From Chthoniobacteraceae bacterium (GTDB lineage: Bacteria; Verrucomicrobiota; Verrucomicrobiia; Chthoniobacterales; Chthoniobacteraceae): 62,874 nucleotides of DNA. Position 1 is the first letter of the stretch, and every line of letters begins with the position of its first letter. Positions 8,964-17,787 of the stretch are shown in pieces. The stretch is from assembly GCA_947476045.1 (NCBI GenBank), contig CANJNZ010000020.1, forward strand, positions 1 to 62,874. The letters are read 5' to 3'. The position numbers and the translations under genes were made by a program. The notes beneath the pieces are model-generated. The model searched no databases and was not told where the DNA came from. It saw only the letters and a program-made list of their open reading frames with translations.

Positions 8964-9739
8964 GTGCGCCTTTGCTGGAGATGAAAAAGGCGACCATCCG
9001 CTTCGGTGGCCTTACCGCTGTCGGCGATCTCGATCTTCAAATCCGCGAGCGAGAACTCGTCGGCCTCATCGGGCCCAACGGCGCTGGAAAAACCACAGCC
9101 TTCAACCTCATCACCTGCGTCTACCAGCCCACGGAAGGCGACATCACTTTTCTCGGACGCCCTACGAGTCGGCTCAGACCGCATCACCTCGCCAAGCGCG
9201 GCATCGCGCGCACTTTTCAAAACATCCGGCTCTTCGGATCGATGAGCGTTTTCGACAATGTGCGTGCGGCCGTTCAGGTCCATCGCTCCCACGGGATTCG
9301 CGACGCGCTTTTCCGCATGGGAGGTTTTCGTCGCGGTGAGGCGGATGTGGAGAAGCAAGTGATGGAACTGCTTGAAATTTTCAGCCTCCACGAGCAGCGC
9401 GATGAAAACGCAAAGTCGCTCCCATACGGAGATCAGCGTCGGCTGGAAATCGTCCGCGCTCTGGCGACTAAACCGAAACTGCTACTACTCGACGAACCTG
9501 CTGCCGGGATGAATCCGACGGAGAAGGTTGAACTCATGAAGTTGATCCGCTTTGTGCAGGAGAAATTCTCTCTCGCGGTGCTGCTGGTTGAGCACGACAT
9601 GAAAGTCGTCATGGGTATCTGCGAGCGCATCGTGGTGCTAGATTACGGTATCAAGATCGCCGAGGGCACACCTGCGGAAATCCGCACGAACCCCAAGGTG
9701 ATCGCGGCCTATTTGGGAAAGGAGGCGGACGATGCTTGA
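8960..9739 (+). CDS. livG: Branched-chain amino acid ABC transporter ATP-binding protein LivG
   Basis: 259 residues from a GTG inside the end of livM. Walker A is GPNGAGKTT (residues 38-46). The Q-loop region ARTFQNIRLF, the degenerate LivG signature LPYGDQRRLEIVRAL and Walker B LLLLDEPAAGMNP all match the LivG subfamily. The C-terminal LivG/BCA extension (TPAEIRTNPKVIAAYLG) is present. It energises import as a heterodimer with LivF, whose start overlaps it by eight bases. Confidence 0.96.
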   Translation: MSAPLLEMKKATIRFGGLTAVGDLDLQIRERELVGLIGPNGAGKTTAFNLITCVYQPTEGDITFLGRPTSRLRPHHLAKRGIARTFQNIRLFGSMSVFDNVRAAVQVHRSHGIRDALFRMGGFRRGEADVEKQVMELLEIFSLHEQRDENAKSLPYGDQRRLEIVRALATKPKLLLLDEPAAGMNPTEKVELMKLIRFVQEKFSLAVLLVEHDMKVVMGICERIVVLDYGIKIAEGTPAEIRTNPKVIAAYLGKEADDA

Positions 9740-10439
9740 GTTGCACGAACTCACAGTCGCCTATGGCGGCATCACTGCGCTGCACGGCATTTCGCTGCGC
9801 GTGGAGCAGGGGAGCATCGTCACGCTCGTGGGCGGGAATGGTGCCGGGAAGACGACTACGCTGCGCACGATCAGCGGCTTGGTGAAGCCGAAGAGCGGGC
9901 GCATTTCCTACGACGGTGCGGAAATTTCCGGCCTGCCCGCACACCAGATCGTCGCCCGGGGGATCGCGCAATCGCCCGAGGGGCGGATGGTTTTCGCCAA
10001 TCTTAGCGTGCTTGAAAATCTGCGCATGGGAGCCTATTTGCGAAATGATAAGGCGGGCATCACGAAGGATCTCGATTACGTATTTAGCGTATTTCCCCGT
10101 CTCAAAGAACGCGTGAAGCAGACCGCCGGCACACTGAGCGGTGGCGAGCAGCAGATGCTCGCGATCGGTCGCGCGCTGATGAGCAAGCCGAAGTTGCTGT
10201 TGCTCGATGAGCCGTCGCTCGGTATCGCGCCCTTGCTCACCAAGACCATTTTCGAGCAAATCGTGGCGATTAACCGTGAGTTGAAGCTGACCATTCTGCT
10301 TGTGGAGCAAAACGCCAACCTCGCTCTGGAAGTGAGCAATTACGGCTACGTGCTGGAGACAGGGCGCATCCTATTGCAGGACACCGCTGCGGCATTGCGG
10401 GAAAATCCCAAGGTGCGCGAGGCGTATTTAGGCGGCTGA
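9732..10439 (+). CDS. livF: Branched-chain amino acid ABC transporter ATP-binding protein LivF
   Basis: 235 residues, the normal LivF length. Walker A is GGNGAGKTT (residues 34-42); it also has IAQSPEGRMVFANLSVLEN, the ABC signature LSGGEQQML and Walker B LLLLDEPSLGIAP. The tail ENPKVREAYLGG is typical of LivF. Last gene of the livJHMGF operon. All five components are present, so the importer should be functional without outside subunits. Confidence 0.96.
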   Translation: MLELHELTVAYGGITALHGISLRVEQGSIVTLVGGNGAGKTTTLRTISGLVKPKSGRISYDGAEISGLPAHQIVARGIAQSPEGRMVFANLSVLENLRMGAYLRNDKAGITKDLDYVFSVFPRLKERVKQTAGTLSGGEQQMLAIGRALMSKPKLLLLDEPSLGIAPLLTKTIFEQIVAINRELKLTILLVEQNANLALEVSNYGYVLETGRILLQDTAAALRENPKVREAYLGG

Positions 10440-10498
10440 TTTTCTCATTGGACGAGGGGAGTAAAAGCGTCTAGTTGTTTCACCAACCTGAACACACC

Positions 10499-10978
10499 AT
10501 GAACAAATCTCTGATCACCTTTTCACTTCTCGTTGTTTTTTCCCAACTTGCTCAGTCCCAAGACCAAAATAGAGCGTTCACTGACGAGCGCTCCTATGGC
10601 ACCAATTTGTATCAGCCAATACCACAAACTCAGCCGGATCCAAATGAGAAATCCCGTTGGTGGGTTACAGTGACGAAGCCGACACAGTATTACTACACGA
10701 AGAAGGGCATTGTGGCTTACAGATACGCGCAAAGCCGCGAAAGAGTTGGCAGCGTTTTGGAAGGCTACATGGGACCGCGTTCCGCTGCTGTTATTTCGCA
10801 GGGTGACAATCTAACAAATACCGGATCGAGCATCAGGAGCTACGCCAGTGTGAGTAACCGCAACCAGCAGGGTGTGCCAATGGCTCCCCGCACAGAGATG
10901 CCTGCAAAATCTGTGGAAAAGACAAAGAGGAGCGTCAAGAACGCCGAAACTACTGTCCAATTGGTCCAGCAGCGCTGA
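10499..10978 (+). CDS. Secreted protein of unknown function
   Basis: 159 residues starting at ATG 10499, which directly precedes a Sec signal peptide (MNKSLITFSLLVVFSQLAQSQ). The mature part is polar, rich in Tyr, Gln, Arg and Ser (for example TKPTQYYYTKKG and YRYAQSRERVG), with no cysteines or recognised domain. It probably resides in the periplasm or outside the cell. It stands alone between the liv operon and rplU, about 60 bases after livF. A TTG nine codons upstream would add a polar leader and is less likely. Confidence 0.6.
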   Translation: MNKSLITFSLLVVFSQLAQSQDQNRAFTDERSYGTNLYQPIPQTQPDPNEKSRWWVTVTKPTQYYYTKKGIVAYRYAQSRERVGSVLEGYMGPRSAAVISQGDNLTNTGSSIRSYASVSNRNQQGVPMAPRTEMPAKSVEKTKRSVKNAETTVQLVQQR

Positions 10979-11068
10979 GTTTTCAAAGATATTCAAATTT
11001 CCAGCGAGAAATCCCTTGTCATACCAAGGGCACTGTGACACTTTCCGCGCCCTTTTCCAAAAATAGAT

Positions 11069-11380
11069 ATGTCATACGCAATTTTCAAAACAGGCGGTAA
11101 GCAATACCGCGTCGGCACGGGTGAAGTCCTTACAGTCGAAAAACTCGAAGGTGAACCCGGTTCAAAGGTTACTTTTAATGAGATACTTCTCGTTGGCGAA
11201 GGTGCTGGCGTGCGCGTCGCGGGCGAACTCAAGGGTGCGTCTATCGTTGGCGAAATTCTGGCGCAGACAAAAGGTGACAAGGTCCTTTCTTACAAATATC
11301 GCCGTCGCAAGGGTTATCATCGGACTGTCGGTCATCGTCAAAAGCTCACCAAAGTAAAGGTGACTGAAATCAACGCATAA
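11069..11380 (+). CDS. rplU: 50S ribosomal protein L21
   Basis: 103 residues, exactly the usual size. The N-terminus YAIFKTGGKQYRV and the C-terminal KYRRRKGYHRTVGHRQ are diagnostic of bL21, which binds 23S rRNA on the large subunit. It is paired with rpmA 21 bases downstream, the standard rplU-rpmA order; no obgE follows here, which is often its neighbour elsewhere. Confidence 0.98.
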   Translation: MSYAIFKTGGKQYRVGTGEVLTVEKLEGEPGSKVTFNEILLVGEGAGVRVAGELKGASIVGEILAQTKGDKVLSYKYRRRKGYHRTVGHRQKLTKVKVTEINA

Positions 11381-11401
11381 TTTTCAACCAACTCACTCAA
11401 T

Positions 11402-11659
11402 ATGGCTCATAAGAAAGGTCAAGGCAGCGTCAAAAACGGTCGTGATAGCGTCAGCAAAAGGCTCGGCGTAAAAAAATTCGGCAGCGAAGTAGTCGTTGCT
11501 GGTAATATCATCATTCGCCAGCGCGGCACCAAGTTCACTCCAGGAAAAAACGTGGGGCTTGGTCGTGATTACACCATTTTCGCACTTGTAGATGGACGGG
11601 TGCAGTTCGACCGCGATGGTCGTCGCGTCAACGTCGTGCCAGTTGCGTCTGCAAACTAA
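11402..11659 (+). CDS. rpmA: 50S ribosomal protein L27
   Basis: 85 residues beginning [16 protein letters not shown], so the flexible N-terminal arm that reaches the peptidyl transferase centre is directly exposed. There is no Firmicutes-type cleavable leader. [26 protein letters not shown] is the conserved bL27 core. Cotranscribed with rplU and followed 21 bases later by a strong terminator. Confidence 0.98.
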   Translation: MAHKKGQGSVKNGRDSVSKRLGVKKFGSEVVVAGNIIIRQRGTKFTPGKNVGLGRDYTIFALVDGRVQFDRDGRRVNVVPVASAN

Positions 11660-11680
11660 ACGGCAGAACTCATTCCTTCT

Positions 11681-11716
11681 AAAAAGCCCCGTCCGAATCT
11701 GGACGGGGCTTTTTAT
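11681..11716. terminator. Bidirectional intrinsic terminator after rpmA
   Basis: A perfect stem pairs AAAAAGCCCCGTCC with GGACGGGGCTTTTT around a six-base loop (GAATCT). It has a T-run on the plus strand and, by symmetry, one on the minus strand. It lies between the converging rpmA and the minus-strand lipoprotein gene whose stop is at 11713, so it can end transcripts from both sides. Confidence 0.93.
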
Positions 11717-12096
11717 TTTTTGACGGAATACCAATAGATCCCTTCTTCGATACGTTCGTATTTTATGGAACCAGGAGTAGGAGGTCGTGTGATTCCGAGT
11801 GGTTGGACGTGCAGACCAGTTTCAAGGATCGAGTCGTCAGTGAGTGCTATGGCAAATCCGTCACGGTAACAGCTGACCCTGATTGGCTTGAGTGCATTAA
11901 AGTTTTCCGGCCAGAGCGTTTGCTTCAGAATCAAAAAGTCTGCTCCAGGTGTTGCGTATATTTGTTTATAAAGTTTTGCGGCATCCATGCGGAGCGCCTG
12001 TTTGTCCACGCCTTTCAAGCGATTCTTTGCATGCGTAATCGGATCCGTGCACGAGGCTAGAATCGCGAAAGCGAAGATTAAAAAATAGCGGAGCAT
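11713..12096 (-). CDS. Small lipoprotein of unknown function
   Basis: 127 residues from ATG 12096, chosen because it gives a short signal peptide with a lipobox (AILASC, Cys16). An upstream start would add 12 residues before it. The mature protein is mixed alpha/beta with a single further Cys (in RVSCYRDG) and ends in YWYSVKK; no domain is recognised. It has no operon partner: rsmI ends 58 bases upstream on the same strand, so it may be the last gene of that transcript. It shares the terminator at 11681-11716. Confidence 0.65.
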   Translation of the reverse strand: MLRYFLIFAFAILASCTDPITHAKNRLKGVDKQALRMDAAKLYKQIYATPGADFLILKQTLWPENFNALKPIRVSCYRDGFAIALTDDSILETGLHVQPLGITRPPTPGSIKYERIEEGIYWYSVKK

Positions 12097-12154
12097 CAGC
12101 GGAGAACGGAATTGCAACTGGCGAAGCTGCATGAGTCGAGCAAGCGTTGATCAT

Positions 12155-12838
12155 TTATCCGCTGCTTTTGGCGGAGTCGCTACCAGCGATGACTACGACA
12201 ATTTCCCCCTTGGGTGGGTGTGATGTGTAGTGCGAGAGTAAATCAACTGCGACGCCACGTCGGTATTCCTCGAAGGTTTTTGTTAATTCACGCGCTACGC
12301 AAATAGGGCGCTCAGCGAGAAGGGTGGCTGCTGCACTAAGTGTTTTGATCAAGCGATGCGGTGATTCAAAAAATACACTTGTCACATTTCGTTCTGCGGC
12401 ACCGCGTATCTCGCGTTCGCGTCCGCCGCTTTTTACAGGGAGGAAGCCGCCGTAGTAAAAGCGGTCTGCATCAAATCCGGATCCAATGAGTGCAGTGAGC
12501 ACGGCGCTGGGACCAGGCAGGACGGTGTAGGGCACACCACGTTGCTGGCATGCGCGAAGCAAGCGATGGCCGGGATCGCTAATGCCGGGCAGTCCGGCAT
12601 CGCTGATGACGGCGATTTTTTTCCCGGCCACGAGTTGTTCGATAAGCTCCGAAGTCCGCCGGGCTTCGTTGTGTTCGTGATAACTCACGAGGGGCTTATG
12701 AATATCAAAATGCCGTAGGAGATTCCCGCTATGGCGTGTGTCTTCGCAAGCGATGGCATCCACGCTGCGGAGGACATCCAGCGCACGATGTGTGATGTCG
12801 CTAAGATTTCCGATTGGCGTGGGAACCAGAAAAAGCAT
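12155..12838 (-). CDS. rsmI: 16S rRNA (cytidine1402-2'-O)-methyltransferase RsmI
   Basis: 227 residues. It is a SAM-dependent enzyme of the tetrapyrrole-methylase fold that methylates the ribose of C1402 in the decoding centre. Motifs: LVPTPIGNLSDITHRAL at the N-terminus, ACEDTRHSGNLL, the SAM-binding ISDAGLPGISDPG, and LPGPSAVLTALIGSG. ATG 12838 places PTPIGNL at the normal distance from the start; an upstream extension would overlap lptE. The gene is shorter than the E. coli enzyme (286) because the C-terminal helical extension is largely missing, which is common outside Proteobacteria. It starts 7 bases after the lptE stop. Confidence 0.95.
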   Translation of the reverse strand: MLFLVPTPIGNLSDITHRALDVLRSVDAIACEDTRHSGNLLRHFDIHKPLVSYHEHNEARRTSELIEQLVAGKKIAVISDAGLPGISDPGHRLLRACQQRGVPYTVLPGPSAVLTALIGSGFDADRFYYGGFLPVKSGGREREIRGAAERNVTSVFFESPHRLIKTLSAAATLLAERPICVARELTKTFEEYRRGVAVDLLSHYTSHPPKGEIVVVIAGSDSAKSSG

Positions 12839-12845
12839 GGGCTGG

Positions 12846-13376
12846 TTACCAGCCTTCGCTGACCAGACTGACAATGCGCGCAGCGAGGTCTTCTGCGGCG
12901 ATGGGCAGTGCCTGACGTTCGTCCTGGTTTGAGTCGGCTGTGAGCAGATTTTTTCCGGTGACGAAGAAGCTCGTGTTGGAATTCACGTTTCTATTATCAA
13001 GCAGCACTCCGGTATTCACCTGGGTGACGGTGTAGTGCGCGCGCAACGTGAGAAGGTATTCGCGGGTTTGGAGGACGTTTCCACGCAGCGAGCGGGAGGG
13101 GCGTCGTTGGATTTGTTCGAGTTTGCCTGCAAGTATCGCATCCGCGTGTGCTTCGTCAGTGATTTCATAGGTCCCGTCCTGCTGCATCAGCCTGATTACG
13201 GAATTTGCAAGCAGGGCACTTACGCGTGGCTCCAGTGTGTCGTTTTTAAAATTCTTAACACAGATGCGACGAACTTGTTTCATCGGTCTGGGTTTGATGG
13301 GGCCAACCGTGTAGCCAGCGCAGCCGCTGAGCATGAAAGTCAGAACGGTGAGAAAGAGGGAGAAGATGAGCCTCAT
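12846..13376 (-). CDS. lptE: LPS assembly lipoprotein LptE-like
   Basis: 176 residues with a lipoprotein signal (FMLSGC, Cys19) followed by AGYTVGPIKP, as in LptE family members (GYxxG after the Cys). The body contains VKNFKNDTLEPRVSALLANSVIRLM and a two-strand, two-helix LptE-like layout ending ALPIAAEDLAARIVSLVSEGW. LptE plugs the LptD barrel and delivers LPS to the outer leaflet, so the cell should have an LPS-bearing outer membrane; lptD is not in the window. The start overlaps the stop of the upstream TPR gene by four bases. Confidence 0.82.
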   Translation of the reverse strand: MRLIFSLFLTVLTFMLSGCAGYTVGPIKPRPMKQVRRICVKNFKNDTLEPRVSALLANSVIRLMQQDGTYEITDEAHADAILAGKLEQIQRRPSRSLRGNVLQTREYLLTLRAHYTVTQVNTGVLLDNRNVNSNTSFFVTGKNLLTADSNQDERQALPIAAEDLAARIVSLVSEGW

Positions 13377-14725
13377 TTGCTTTTTGGCGTCTGGGTTTTG
13401 TCGGCGTCCGATGGCACAGAGTCAGGCTTTGGGGCATCGGCTGGCTTTGCTCCTTCGGCGGGTGGGGGCGGAAGCGTGGGTGGAATCAGTGGTTCGGAAC
13501 CACTGGGTGCTGCAGGCTGGGAGCCGGGTGCACTCTGGAGCGGGTCACCCGTTGGGAGCGCGGGTTCGATAATTGGGCCGAGCGGAGTGGTGCGCATTGA
13601 TGGGCGTCCATTCAGAGTGGGGTATGGATAGCTGATCGGCGGGCCGTTGAAATCCGGGCGGCTTGCCACGTCCACGAGTGCCTGTGCACGGCGGCGGGCG
13701 AGTGCGGTGTCTCCGCTTTGCGCACGCTCGGGACCGGAGCGAAGTGCGTCCACTCCGACAAGGCTTTTCAGTTCATCAATCCGCTTTCTTGCCAGACCGC
13801 TCTCGGTGCTGCCGGGCGCGTTACGAATGACTTCGTTGTAGTAAACCGCAGCAGCCTTGTAGTTCTTCGTCTTGTCGTAAAAGAGTGCGACTTCGAGCGT
13901 GCCTTTCACGTCGCCGCCGCTGAGCGCCTGGATGTTCTGTCTGGCCTGCGCGACTTTTTCGCTTGTCGGGTAACGGTTCACGAAATCCTCAAAGGACTCG
14001 CGCGCTTTAAGTTTGGCGGATTGATCGTAGCTCCCGTCCTGCGCCTCGTGAAATTGCACGTAGCCCATTTGATATTGGGCGTCGTCGGCGATGGCGTCGC
14101 CGGGGTAGCGAGTGATGACTTCCTGATACGCGCCGAGTGCTTCCGATGGCTTGCCAGCTTTTTCCAGCGCCTGTCCTACGTTGAATTGCGCTAGTGGTGC
14201 GAGCTTGTGAAAGGGTGCGCGTTTCACGATTTCCTCGAACATATCCTTCGCCTTTTCGTAGTCGGTGCTGATTGGCACACCCAGCAGCTTTTTCTTCTGC
14301 CCGCCAAGATACAGCTTCGCGATTTCAAATTGTGCCTTAATTACCACGTCAAATTCCCCGCCGCGCGGATATTTTGCCGTGTAGTCCGAGTAAGCCGCGA
14401 ATGCGTCTTTGTAGCTGCCCTGTCGTTCGAGGATGCGACCGATGCGGGCCTGTGCCTTGGGTGCGGCTGCTGTGAGGCCGTTCGTTTTGACGATACCACG
14501 ATAGACCTTCACCGCATCGCCAACATTGCCGTTGATTTCGAGCGCTTCGCCCCGGCGTAGTTCTTCGGCGGCAGTGCCTTCTTCCGTGCTGGATGGTGCA
14601 GTGCTCGCGGTTTTTTCGTCAGAGCCGAAGGGCTTCCAACCGAAAATATCGAGTGCGCTCGCAGGTAACGGCGCGAGCACGAGCGCGGAGATCGAGAGGG
14701 TTAAAAGAAACGCTGGCTTTCGCAT
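13373..14725 (-). CDS. Periplasmic tetratricopeptide repeat protein (YbgF/BamD-like)
   Basis: 450 residues. A cleavable signal peptide (ending PLPASA) is followed by TPR repeats from about residue 55 to 320. These include the recurrent pattern GSYKDAFAAYSDYTAKYPRGG, then APLAQFNVGQALEKAGKPSEAL, YQEVITRYPGDAIADDAQYQMG and YYNEVIRNAPGSTESGLARKRI. The long spacing and the YP..G..ADDA signatures resemble YbgF/BamD-type envelope proteins, but no lipobox is present. The last 120 residues are a Pro/Ala/Ser-rich low-complexity tail. Coupling to lptE by a four-base overlap suggests a role in outer-membrane biogenesis. It is the first gene of a TPR, lptE, rsmI operon. Confidence 0.8.
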   Translation of the reverse strand: MRKPAFLLTLSISALVLAPLPASALDIFGWKPFGSDEKTASTAPSSTEEGTAAEELRRGEALEINGNVGDAVKVYRGIVKTNGLTAAAPKAQARIGRILERQGSYKDAFAAYSDYTAKYPRGGEFDVVIKAQFEIAKLYLGGQKKKLLGVPISTDYEKAKDMFEEIVKRAPFHKLAPLAQFNVGQALEKAGKPSEALGAYQEVITRYPGDAIADDAQYQMGYVQFHEAQDGSYDQSAKLKARESFEDFVNRYPTSEKVAQARQNIQALSGGDVKGTLEVALFYDKTKNYKAAAVYYNEVIRNAPGSTESGLARKRIDELKSLVGVDALRSGPERAQSGDTALARRRAQALVDVASRPDFNGPPISYPYPTLNGRPSMRTTPLGPIIEPALPTGDPLQSAPGSQPAAPSGSEPLIPPTLPPPPAEGAKPADAPKPDSVPSDADKTQTPKSK

Positions 14726-14809
14726 AGGGCGCGCAGGGTAGGGGCGGAGTGGAATGAGTCAAGCCGACTGCTTAAATGTGTCACAGCAATGGCGAAATCG
14801 AAGAGTTGG

Positions 14810-15853
14810 CTAAGGCTTCGCTGAAACTGCTGCCGTAAGTTGGGCGACGGTTTCGGTGAATTTCTTTGCGTCGAAAAGAGCGGGGGAGCGAATCGAGAGA
14901 TCGAGCGAGACGAGTGAGTCTTTTGCTCTCGGCATCGCTTTCGGATCAAGGCCCAGCACCAATGCCCGGAGCGCAGGAACGAGAGCCTCAGCCTGTGCAA
15001 AATCTTTAACCTGTCCTCCGAGTTCGGCGGTGCGGTCGAATTGCACGCGCGTTTTTTCGGCCGTCCATTTTGTTTTGCTTGCTGACTTTGCCAGCTTGTC
15101 GGCGGCGGTGTGGAGCGCTGCGGGCGCTGGATCGGCTGGCAGAAGTTCTGCGCCGCTGGCTGTTTCGCGAAGCACCCATTGAAGGGCGGCGATTCGCTCG
15201 GGCTGCGCGTTTCCTTTTTCGGAAAGCCAGCACAGTTCGCGGAGCAATGCGGCCTGGCTGGTGAGCCATGCTTTTGCGGATTGTCCTGCGTCGAAATTTT
15301 CCCAGTGCGCTGGCATCTCCACGAGTTGGCGGGCGAGTTCAAATCGCAGAGTGGGGTGGCCCGCTTTGGCTAGTCCCGCTGGCAAATTGCCGTGGCATCC
15401 TACGCAGGTGTTCGATTGCTGGTAGGCGGTGTCGAGGTCGCGCATTCCGGCGGCGACACGCTGCGTGTGCGTGATGTCTTTGCGTGTATGGAAGCGAATC
15501 CAGTTTTCCGCCGGGCCGTGGCACGCTTCGCAGGAGACCCCATGGTTCGGATTTTTTAAAGCATCCGCAATTTTTGCAGTGGCTGCGCTTTCCATGGGCG
15601 AATGGCAGACGGTGCATTGGTTGCTCTTCGCCGCTTCGCCCACGCCGAGAGCCTCGGCGATTCGTTTGCTGCGTTCGGAAATGAGTGTGCCGTAAGCGCG
15701 TGAGTGGGCGTCGGATTTTTGCCAGACGAGCACTTGGTCGTCACCCTTGCCACCGCCGTGACATCCGGAGGAAGCGCAGCTTTGCCAGCCGAGGAATCGG
15801 TCCCCCGCGCGAGCGGCTGTGAGGCAAATGAGGAGAGTAATGAAGCAACGCAC
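14810..15853 (-). CDS. Secreted multiheme c-type cytochrome, cytochrome c554-like
   Basis: 347 residues from a GTG that begins a signal peptide (VRCFITLLICLTAARA); a TTG at 15913 would add 20 polar residues. Heme-binding motifs from this start: an unusual CASSGCH (residues 26-32, CX4CH), CTVCH (80-84), CEACH (108-112) and CVGCH (150-154), so four covalent c-hemes. Additional His residues (for example DAHSRAY and KAGHPTLRFE) are candidate distal ligands. GVSCEACHGPAENW is typical of cytochrome c554/multiheme redox-partner proteins. The C-terminal half is helical and heme-free. It should carry electrons in the periplasm. It is divergent from the LysRS gene; the cytochrome-assembly gene hemX/ccsA follows LysRS. 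Confidence 0.85.
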   Translation of the reverse strand: MRCFITLLICLTAARAGDRFLGWQSCASSGCHGGGKGDDQVLVWQKSDAHSRAYGTLISERSKRIAEALGVGEAAKSNQCTVCHSPMESAATAKIADALKNPNHGVSCEACHGPAENWIRFHTRKDITHTQRVAAGMRDLDTAYQQSNTCVGCHGNLPAGLAKAGHPTLRFELARQLVEMPAHWENFDAGQSAKAWLTSQAALLRELCWLSEKGNAQPERIAALQWVLRETASGAELLPADPAPAALHTAADKLAKSASKTKWTAEKTRVQFDRTAELGGQVKDFAQAEALVPALRALVLGLDPKAMPRAKDSLVSLDLSIRSPALFDAKKFTETVAQLTAAVSAKP

Positions 15854-15971
15854 GCGTGGTGTATAAATGGATCGCTGGCTGTTCGCCAAGCCCGCAGGTG
15901 GATGGGAATCCAAGTGACGTTTTGTAGTGGGCGCTGGACTTTGTGTTGCGCGCGGCTATCTCACGCGCCCT

Positions 15972-17726
15972 ATGTTTTGGACTGAAGAAGTGGCGGAGCG
16001 CGCTGGCGCCGGGCCTCACATCATCAATGACTCAAAGACACCGAGCGGACGTGTGCATGTCGGCGCGCTGCGTGGCGTGCTGATTCACGACGCGATTTTC
16101 CGCACTCTGAAAGAGCGAGGTGTCGAAGTGCGTTATCTTTTTGGCGTGGATGACTACGACCCCGTGGATGAAATCCCGAAGGGAGAGGACTCACACTTTG
16201 GCCAGCACATCGGAAAACCGCTGTGTAATACGCCCGCTCCGTGCGGAGCCGAGGGCGACATGGCTGAGTTTTACATTCGCGAGTTCTGGCAGGTTTTCGA
16301 TGAGCTGGGCGTGAAAGTGGAGCGTTACCGGATGCGTGACATTTACCGTGCAGGAAAATTCGACGCGGAGATAGATATGATCCTCCGCAATGCTGACAAA
16401 GTGCGCGCGGTATATAAAGAGGTGAGCGGTGCGGTGAGGCCGGAACACTGGCTGCCATTTCAAGTGATTTGCGAGCAGTGCGGATGCATCGCGACGACGG
16501 AAGTGAGCGATTACGATGGCTCCACCGTGGCGTATAGCTGCCTTACTTCGCGCATGGTGAATCCAAAGCTCGGCCTCGGCAAAGGCTGCGGTCACGAGGG
16601 GCGCATCTCGCCTTTCGGAGGAAATGGAAAGCTACCGTGGAAATTGGAGTGGGTTGCAAAGTGGAAGCAATTCCCGGTGACCATTGAAGGCGCTGGCAAG
16701 GATCACTCGACACGCGGCGGTTCACGCGACGTGAGCGCGGCGTGCTACAAGGCGATCTACGGCGCGGAGGAACCTTTGCGTGTGCCGTATGAATTTTTCC
16801 TCGTGGGCGGCGCAAAAATGTCGTCGAGCAAAGGCATCGGTGCGAGTGCGCGCGACATGGCAAACCTGCTGCCTCCGGAAGTGCTGCGCTTTTTGATGAT
16901 GCGGACGAAGCCGAATTCGCCGGTGAATTTCGACACGCACGAAGAGGGAATCGTGAAGCTCTTCAATGAATTCGACCGCGCGCACACGCGCTACTTTGCC
17001 AAGCAGGCGACGCCGGATGAAGCGATGACCTACCGCCTCGCGTGCCTCCGCGAGCCGCAGCCTTACAAGCCTGCGAACATCCAGCTCGCCACGGCGCTCG
17101 TGCAAATGCCGCATCTCGACGCACGCGCAGAAATGGCGAAACGTCTCGGGACGCTCACGCCCGCTGATGAGTGTCACCTCGACGAACGACTCGCGAGCGC
17201 TCGTGAGTGGGTCGCGAATTTCGCAGCCGAGGAGGAAAAGACACGTCTCCAGGAAACGTTGCCAGCACGCGCAGCAGAAATGTCGCACGTGCAGCGGGCA
17301 TTTCTCCATGCGCTCGCCGACTCACTGCCGGAGAAGTGGGAGGACGACGCAATCCAGAGCCGCGTCTTTGAAGTCGCACGCATGACACCCATCGAGCAAC
17401 CGCAGGCGTTCAAAGCGCTCTACCGCGTATTTCTCGACCGCGAGGCGGGGCCGAAAGCCGGCAACCTGCTCGCGTTTCTCGACCGCACATTCGTTGAGAA
17501 GCGATGCCGTGAGATGGCGTTTGATGTCGCAGAATTCTGGCAGCAATCCGCCAGTTCGCCCGAAGCACTCGCCAAGTGGCTGGAGAAAGAGAAGGACAAC
17601 ATCGCTGGCGAAACATCCGACATCGTGACGCACGGAACTTGGGTGGTGAAGGACATCATCTACACGTTCAAAGACGGCAAGCGCGTGCGCAAACGTCTGC
17701 TGAGCGGCGGTGCCGCAGTTGTGTAA
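15972..17726 (+). CDS. lysS: Lysyl-tRNA synthetase, class I
   Basis: 584 residues. It charges tRNA-Lys with lysine but belongs to the class I (Rossmann, archaeal-type) enzyme, not the common class II LysRS. Signatures: the HIGH-type motif RVHVGALRG (residues 27-35), GVDDYDPVDEIP, a zinc-ribbon-like CEQCG region and KMSSSKG (residues 282-288). ATG 15972 is preferred because the family starts shortly before WTEEVAE; a start at 15927 adds a non-conserved leader. Class I LysRS occurs in archaea, spirochaetes, alphaproteobacteria and some other bacteria. Whether a class II copy exists elsewhere in the genome cannot be seen. Confidence 0.96.
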   Translation: MFWTEEVAERAGAGPHIINDSKTPSGRVHVGALRGVLIHDAIFRTLKERGVEVRYLFGVDDYDPVDEIPKGEDSHFGQHIGKPLCNTPAPCGAEGDMAEFYIREFWQVFDELGVKVERYRMRDIYRAGKFDAEIDMILRNADKVRAVYKEVSGAVRPEHWLPFQVICEQCGCIATTEVSDYDGSTVAYSCLTSRMVNPKLGLGKGCGHEGRISPFGGNGKLPWKLEWVAKWKQFPVTIEGAGKDHSTRGGSRDVSAACYKAIYGAEEPLRVPYEFFLVGGAKMSSSKGIGASARDMANLLPPEVLRFLMMRTKPNSPVNFDTHEEGIVKLFNEFDRAHTRYFAKQATPDEAMTYRLACLREPQPYKPANIQLATALVQMPHLDARAEMAKRLGTLTPADECHLDERLASAREWVANFAAEEEKTRLQETLPARAAEMSHVQRAFLHALADSLPEKWEDDAIQSRVFEVARMTPIEQPQAFKALYRVFLDREAGPKAGNLLAFLDRTFVEKRCREMAFDVAEFWQQSASSPEALAKWLEKEKDNIAGETSDIVTHGTWVVKDIIYTFKDGKRVRKRLLSGGAAVV

Positions 17727-17787
17727 AGCGGGCTTAACAGTTGAGGCTTTGCCAAGCCGCATCTCGCCCACTACCTTCGCTCAATCA

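Noticed and set aside
11013-11030. Small hairpin CCCTTG-TCATAC-CAAGGG in the rplU leader
   Set aside because: A six-base stem without any conserved ribosomal-protein leader architecture; it may be chance.
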